Shown here piece after piece: positions 59,369 through 64,000 of a DNA stretch of 64,000 nt. The notes under the pieces are model-generated. The model did not search any database. It was not told the DNA's origin and saw only the letters and a list, made by a program, of their open reading frames with translations. Source of the stretch: Mesostigma viride (Eukaryota > Streptophyta > Mesostigmatophyceae > Mesostigmatales > Mesostigmataceae); assembly GCA_009746045.1 (NCBI GenBank), contig RPFO01000072.1, positions 953,620-1,017,619 of the forward strand, written 5' to 3'. The translations under genes were made by a program, and so were the position numbers. How positions within the stretch are numbered: the stretch's first letter is position 1; each line of letters starts with the position of its first letter.

Positions 59369-61104
59369 AGCAGGTTGCCCAGCTTCCTGTTGACGATGAA
59401 CCGAAGCTCACCCACCCCCTTGGCCACTCCAAAGCAGCCATCCACCCACTTGGGCCGCCTCTCCCGGAACGCCACCATGCCCACGCCCGCTGCCCGGCTC
59501 ATGAGCTTGCCCCATTCATCCATGGAGCATCCCCGGCTGGGCTTGGGCACATTCCAATACTTTGCGCTCGCCACGACCGCTGGCTTGATGCAGTTCTCTT
59601 CGCTGGCATATATCTCCCGCCAGCTCGGCCGCATAGCCAACAGGTCGAGCAGCCGTGCCTTCCCCGCCACCTCCGCCTTTGGTAGACTCACCGCGTCCGC
59701 GCGCAGTTGTTCATACTTATTCTGCTTCCCATATATTGCATCAGCACCTTCTTGCTCCTGGCCTGTCGCAACGCCCCCTACGCGGCGACTGTGCCAGGTG
59801 CAGTGCCTCTTGACCCTCGCAAGGGCCTCCTCCCTCCCCTTAGAGCACGCCCCTCTAGGGTTAGGAGGAGGGTCTTGCCCCCCTCCCCACAGCCAATTAA
59901 GCCAACGCACTACCTTGCATTGCAGTGTGTACTCGCGGTGGCGGCGCGTGGCACGCTGTCGCCGGCGTGCCGATCTCACCCTGCCCCACGCGGTGTACGC
60001 TGGCCTAAGTGGGTATGGCAGCGGGAAAAGGGAGCGGTCCCGCTGGGATTCTATTTCCCTACTTGTTGAGCCTTGCTGAGCTTGTCCAAGAGGATGGCAG
60101 TTTGGAGAGCTGCCTTGACAGCCGGGGTGGCTGACAGTGCAGCCTCCTCCCCCAATGGCAGGAGGTGGCTGGCCACCTTCCACCCCCCCCTCCTTGCCCT
60201 CCACCTGCAGCAAGGCCGCCACCACCCTCATTAGGTACTCCATGCCCACAAGCTCCCCGGCTGCTGAGCCCAGCTCCTTGAGAAGGGTGTCCATGGCCAA
60301 TGCAATGTTCATGACAATTTTCCTGTTCTCCATGTTCCGCCAATTTCCAGGCTTTACCGTCATGACCCACGACCGGATTCCCATCCCATTGTCGCTGGCG
60401 TCCTCCAACACCCCCGGCAGCACCCGCTCCGAAACCCGATATTTCACGCTCTTGGCTCGGCTTGGCAGCGCCACCCCTTTCGAGGCCTTGAAGTGGCTTC
60501 CCGCCCCCTCCATTCCTCCCAGCGCTGCCTTCAAACCTTGCATGAATTTCTCGGCTGCGACCTCCCCCTCCTCGTCCTCCTCGTCGTCCTGATTTTCGGT
60601 TTCCGGAGGTGCCCCAACGAATGTCGCCAACCTCGCCCTCATTTCCTTTCCGACAGCCCCCCCACCTGCCGAAACCTTGGCCGCGCCTTTCGGCTTGGCC
60701 ATTTTTCGCTGCGCAGGTGTCGTTGGTGGCAGCGCCTGATCCTCCTCCTCGTCCGCCGCGAGATCTGCCACGGCCAGCAGTTTTGCCACCAACGTTCCGT
60801 TTGGGTCACGTGCGTCCAACACGTCGCCAACATCAACGTGATCGGCCAGCAACTGCACGACAGACTTCAGCTGGCTCGAGCTCCACGAGCTGGCGTCCGT
60901 CACCCAGTCCTCGGCACCGAAGACCTGCTCGACTGCCCCCACCGCCTCTGCGGGGCTGATGCACTTGGCGAGCAGAGTGGCGAGCTGCTTCTTTTTGGCG
61001 CTGAAGGCGACTGGCGCGTGACTGGCGGCAGCAGCCCGCGGTGTGGGCGTCCCGTCCTCCCCGCGCGCTGCCTGCCCTCCTGTAGCTTTGCGCCCCTTCG
61101 GCAT
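59310..61104 (-). CDS. YR retrotransposon gag and RT N-terminus, one intron
   Basis: Starts MPKGRKATGGQAARGEDGTP. The region up to about 60195 is helical with KKQLATLLAKCISPAEAVGA, an acidic linker, and SVKYRVSERVLPGVLEDASD. A C8 run (60183-60190 on +) shifts the frame; the corrected protein continues WKVASHLLPLGEEAALSATP and AILLDKLSKAQQ. A 305-base GT-AG intron (60062-59758, minus) then joins in phase to EQEGADAIYGKQNKYEQLRA, SLPKAEVAGKARLLDLLAM and the first RT block. No zinc knuckle seen. The uncorrected frame reads straight through the intron, which hides it. Confidence 0.78.
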
Positions 61105-61191
61105 TGCTGCTCAGGGCCAAAAATGGCTCCGACAGTACAGGTTCGTCAAACCAGAGGTTCGCTTCCCCTGGCTTGCTGTCGCCGCCCTCGT

Positions 61192-61624
61192 GAAAAGAAA
61201 AGAGGCCGACCTTAGCTAGGTGGGTTTGTTTTTGTCCTTTTTTGCGTGTCATGCGGCCTTGGCCCGGACGGCATTTTTTCGCCACGCAAATGTTGCGTCT
61301 GAACAAATGACGCAATGTGGCGTTCTAATTGCCGGCAGCTTACGTAAGGCTGCCGGGGCTATTAGGTCACATATTGCGTGAGAGAAAGAATCTAGATCTA
61401 GTTCATCACTACGCCATGAGCCAGGAAACCTAGACAGTGGCAGGTTTATATCTCAACGTAGCTCCTGCCACCTGGCCAAGAAAAACTGGCCAAAGTTTTG
61501 GCCACGACTGATCCCGATCAGGCCGCCCCGGCCTCAAAAGGTATGTCACGTGAACCCAATAACCTAGCTATAGCGGCTACCCTTCCATCTCACTATAAAG
61601 AAACTATGTTCAGAGAACCACGAT
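61192..61624 (-). repeat. Split direct repeat B, 5' copy
   Basis: First element end in the transcription direction; presumably contains the promoter. A short frame (MRHLFRRNICVAKKCRPGQG) starts inside both B copies but continues into different sequence, so I do not call it. Confidence 0.93.
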
Positions 61625-61731
61625 AAGTTTCGGGTTTGAGACCGGAACTGTATGTTTGCGTGGAATAGGAAGTAGGCAAGCGAGTAGCATCATTTGTCGC
61701 CGGCACAGCTATCAACAATAGGCAATATGCA

Positions 61732-61866
61732 TATACAAGTATGGGCATATTGTATGTTCTGACTAGGAATTAATACGCACATACAAGTATGGGCATATTG
61801 TATGTTCTGAATAGGAATTAATACGCACATACAAGTATGGGCATATTGTATGTTCTGAATAGGAAT
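61732..61866. repeat. 48-bp tandem repeat, about 2.8 copies
   Basis: ATACAAGTATGGGCATATTG followed by TATGTTCTGA-TAGGAATTAATACGCAC, three consecutive copies. Confidence 0.95.
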
Positions 61867-62317
61867 GGCTGAATTATGGACAAGCTGCCATGATGGCATG
61901 CAGTATATAAGCTCGAGATTTGTACATCTAATAATGAAATGGTTATCCATCGCTTTGTTTATCAGACATGGGTTTCTCTTTTCTAGTTTTCCCATTGGAC
62001 GCCAGTTGTCCCTATAAACTTATTATATATTATTACTAACAATAGTAAGTTGATCAATATCTCCTGTTCCGCAACTGCCATGCGACGATGTCTCCACAAT
62101 GACCTTCCCACATTGAACACTGCCATGCAAACATGACCCTAACGGCCCACCATGCCATGACGGTAGGGGCAGGGTGGAGTAGTATTTTGCATGGTCGCCT
62201 ATTCTTCAGGCGAATCATCATCCCCTAGTTGCATGGATGAGCACAGATCCATATCTGCATGATCTGTGATTCCACATGAACGAACCCGCCCCGTCGGTTG
62301 TGTGCAAATCCGTTCAG
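61867..62317. other. Intronic sequence, nothing recognised
   Basis: No coding or repeat signal apart from the acceptor CCGTTCAG at its end. Confidence 0.45.
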
Positions 62318-63287
62318 GCATCCCTGGAGCTGGCCACCCGCGTCCCCTGGAGCCGCACCGACGCCCGCCCGGTCCAGCACCGCTTCCTCCTCGACCTCGA
62401 CAACCGCTCGCCCACGACCACGCTTCGCCCCGTGCACCTGGCATCCGGCACCTGTGCTACCCCCCTGGCCGACCGAACCCTCATCCCCCCAGGGTTGTCA
62501 GCAGAGCAGGCGCTCCATTGCCTGCTGAACGGCCGCCCTTCCCTCGTGGCCGCCGGGTTGGATTTCGGGGAGGACGTGGTGGGGCTGCACCCCTCGGTGA
62601 TTGAGGTGACAGGTGGCAGCGTCGTGGCTGTACTCCCCGCGGCACCGCCTGCCGAGGTCGCAGATGCGAGCCCGGTGACACGACTGGCACCGCGTGCCGG
62701 CTCCCATGTGTCGAGGTTGGGTGCCTCACGTGATGCTGCCGGGAATGGGCCGGCAGCGGCCACGGGAGCGGCAGCTGCTGAGAAGCTGGGTGCCAGCCGG
62801 GCAGTAGCAGGAAGAGCAGCCACAGGGGACTCTGCATCAGAGAGGGTAGCTGGGGAAAGGGCAGCCGTGACGGTAGCTGTTGCAGCTAGACGGGCCGCCA
62901 CAAGTAAGGGATCTGGTGTGCCTTCAGGGGCAATGTCGACAACAGGGGTAACCAGGTCCGTGAAGGCCCGCACGACCAGCGGTCCCGCATTCATGGCCGA
63001 CGAGACAACCCCCTCCCTCCCTGACAGCTTGCCCCCCGACAGCCGCTACTTCATCGTCGTGGCGGTAGACAGCAACGCCACCGTTGCACAGGTAAGCGTG
63101 CCGGCTGGTGCGTGCACCGACACGGCGTACAACGACAACGAGGGGGGCAGCGTCACCTTGTCGCGGCGGCCGAGTGAGGCACCGGACGCAACCACAGCGA
63201 TGGGGCATGCGGTGTCGGGCCTCGCCGTGGCATCAATAGCAGGTAATTCTAGCGTCGCATATTCATTCTATTGTGGCATCGATAGCA
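62318..63287 (+). CDS. Last recognisable exon of the mosaic gene (or separate gene)
   Basis: From acceptor TTCAG: ASLELATRVPWSRTDARPVQ, HRFLLDLDNRSP. Then an Ala/Thr/Ser/Val-rich low-complexity part (62690-62930), then SLPPDSRYFIVVAVDSNATV and SVPAGACTDTAYNDNEGGSV. It joins exon 10 in phase 0 across the retrotransposon (DVSVVFTQ-ASLELAT), both sides reading as beta strands. The end is uncertain: donors GTAATT (63242) or GTAAAG (63289). Upstream of 62318 the frame is blocked by TGA at 62267, supporting the acceptor rather than an ATG at 62276. Confidence 0.6.
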
Positions 63288-63392
63288 GGTAAAGCATTAT
63301 TATCTGTAGCAGGTGAAACACTATAATGTATAGCAGGTGAGACACTGCAACATATAGCAGGTAAAACAGAATGTGTAGCAGGTAATATTCAT
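63232..63392. repeat. Six repeated TAGCAG|GTRA motifs at exon end
   Basis: AGCAGGTAAT, AGCAGGTAAA, AGCAGGTGAA, AGCAGGTGAG, AGCAGGTAAA, AGCAGGTAAT at 24-47 bp spacing, each a good 5' splice site. Confidence 0.85.
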
Positions 63393-63747
63393 AGTATACC
63401 CGCTTCTGATATGCATGTTGTAAAACACTTTAATAATGCACCCCGCGCCAATCGTTCCCTGAAGACGGCAATCTGCAGAATAAAAAGACGGGCAGCGTAA
63501 TGAGAGCGCAAAGGTTGCACGAGCATGCGAGGAACAGTCACTATAGCATAGACTGGATAGTGTACGACAAGCTACTACTATATACATCCTTCAGCTCTGG
63601 CTGACTCTTGGTAGACATTGCCTTTTCTATGTGCAAGTTATCATCTTAAATGAACATATAGTAGTATGTTCACACAGCATGAGAGAGGCAAAGCACAATT
63701 CAGGGACGTGCAAATAGCCATGGGGACCGACAACATTATCAATCAAT
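63393..63747. other. Intergenic or intronic, nothing recognised
   Basis: No gene seen. Confidence 0.4.
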
Positions 63748-63990
63748 ACATATCAAAGCGACTACCAGCGCAGGCTAGAAATCTGGAGAATCCGGACCAT
63801 GGTAGCTCGAGCCTGCGGTCGTCGTATCCGAGTGTGTCGCGTCGTGCCGAAAGATGGAGATGAATGGAGATGGAAATGTGTAGCCGTTTTCGTTAAACAT
63901 TATGGCTGGCTAACGTGTAAACTGAGACCTAGACGGTGTGTCAGGAAACATCCCAAACGCATGATCAGTGCGTGTGTTTCAACTGGCCAG
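63748..63990 (+). repeat. Dispersed repeat family R, copy 3
   Basis: ACCAGCGCAGGCTAGAAAT, GACCATGGTAGCTCGAGCC, GATGGAAATGTGTAG, ATTATGGCTGGCTAACGTG, GACCTAGACGGTG, GTGCGTGTGTTTCAACTGG: same order as copies 1 and 2, more diverged. Runs to the window end. Confidence 0.82.
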
Positions 63991-64000
63991 GTACCATGGT

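Larger units (their letters stand above)
56126..61624 (-). mobile_element. Tyrosine-recombinase retrotransposon with split direct repeats (Ngaro/PAT-like)
   Basis: Read on the minus strand: repeat B (61624-61192, 433 bp), gag and pol, repeat A (56857-56720, 138 bp), repeat B again (56721-56289), repeat A again (56263-56126). This A1-ORFs-B1-A2-B2 order is the split-direct-repeat plan of Ngaro/PAT elements, as opposed to the inverted ends of DIRS. Copies differ at only a handful of positions, so the insertion is young. Integration is by the tyrosine recombinase through a circular DNA, so no target duplication is expected or seen. Confidence 0.9.
55833..62317. other. 6.5-kb intron containing a retrotransposon
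   Basis: GT at 55833, AG at 62317, phase 0. Holds the whole YR retrotransposon (56126-61624, antisense) plus a 48-bp repeat at 61732-61866. Confidence 0.6.

Noticed and set aside
60493-61215. 240-codon plus-strand open frame
   Set aside because: Antisense shadow of the YR element gag gene.
62276-62317. ATG at 62276 as gene start
   Set aside because: A splice acceptor at 62317 continues the previous exon in phase, and the added residues do not match the beta-strand pattern.

Overview
The window is eukaryotic nuclear DNA, most likely from a green alga (Chlorophyta). GC-rich exons are split by many GT-AG introns. The long gene on the right encodes Ser-Pro/Pro-rich (hydroxyproline-rich-glycoprotein type) linkers, and TGTAA, the chlorophyte poly(A) signal, follows two of the element genes. 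Long simple repeats are abundant. Nothing looks bacterial, and the species cannot be named from the sequence alone.

Left half (about 1-35.5 kb) is mostly nested transposons. Positions 1-4.1 kb hold repeats, including a (GGAT)n tract of about 740 bp inside a duplicated module. A decayed LINE ORF1 copy lies at 4.4-6.1 kb and unassigned decayed coding at 6.7-8.7 kb. A complete CACTA DNA transposon follows (8757-17686) with CACTA inverted ends, sub-terminal GTGGTAAAAA arrays, a Tnp2-type transposase gene on + and a second divergent gene on -. Directly beside it is a full-length non-LTR retrotransposon with a restriction-like endonuclease (17721-24347). It has seven 170-bp 5' monomers, PHD, RING-H2 and C2H2 fingers, and 13-bp target duplications. 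A 5'-truncated copy (28891-29540) and a decayed relative (31.3-32.0 kb) lie nearby. An L1-type ORF1-only element is at 26.7-28.6 kb. A minus-strand LINE (32983-35419) carries two further LINE fragments inserted in opposite orientations; all three insertions keep target-site duplications.

Middle (35.5-39.6 kb) has no gene I can support, but holds AT-rich tandem arrays.

Right half (39.6-63.3 kb) is best read as one very long plus-strand gene. Nine exons (39608-54610) join with perfectly matching splice phases and encode a secreted mosaic: signal peptide, a PPC-like beta-sandwich module, a C-type lectin-like domain split over three exons, a second PPC-like module, a proline-rich linker, and a right-handed beta-helix. 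Two or three further exons (to about 63.29 kb) probably continue it. Its introns are filled with unrelated tandem repeats. One 6.5-kb intron holds a 5.5-kb tyrosine-recombinase retrotransposon with split direct repeats (Ngaro/PAT-like), inserted antisense.

A recurring feature is that reading frames of otherwise well-preserved elements break at runs of 6-8 C or G. This suggests homopolymer sequence errors rather than genuine decay in many places.
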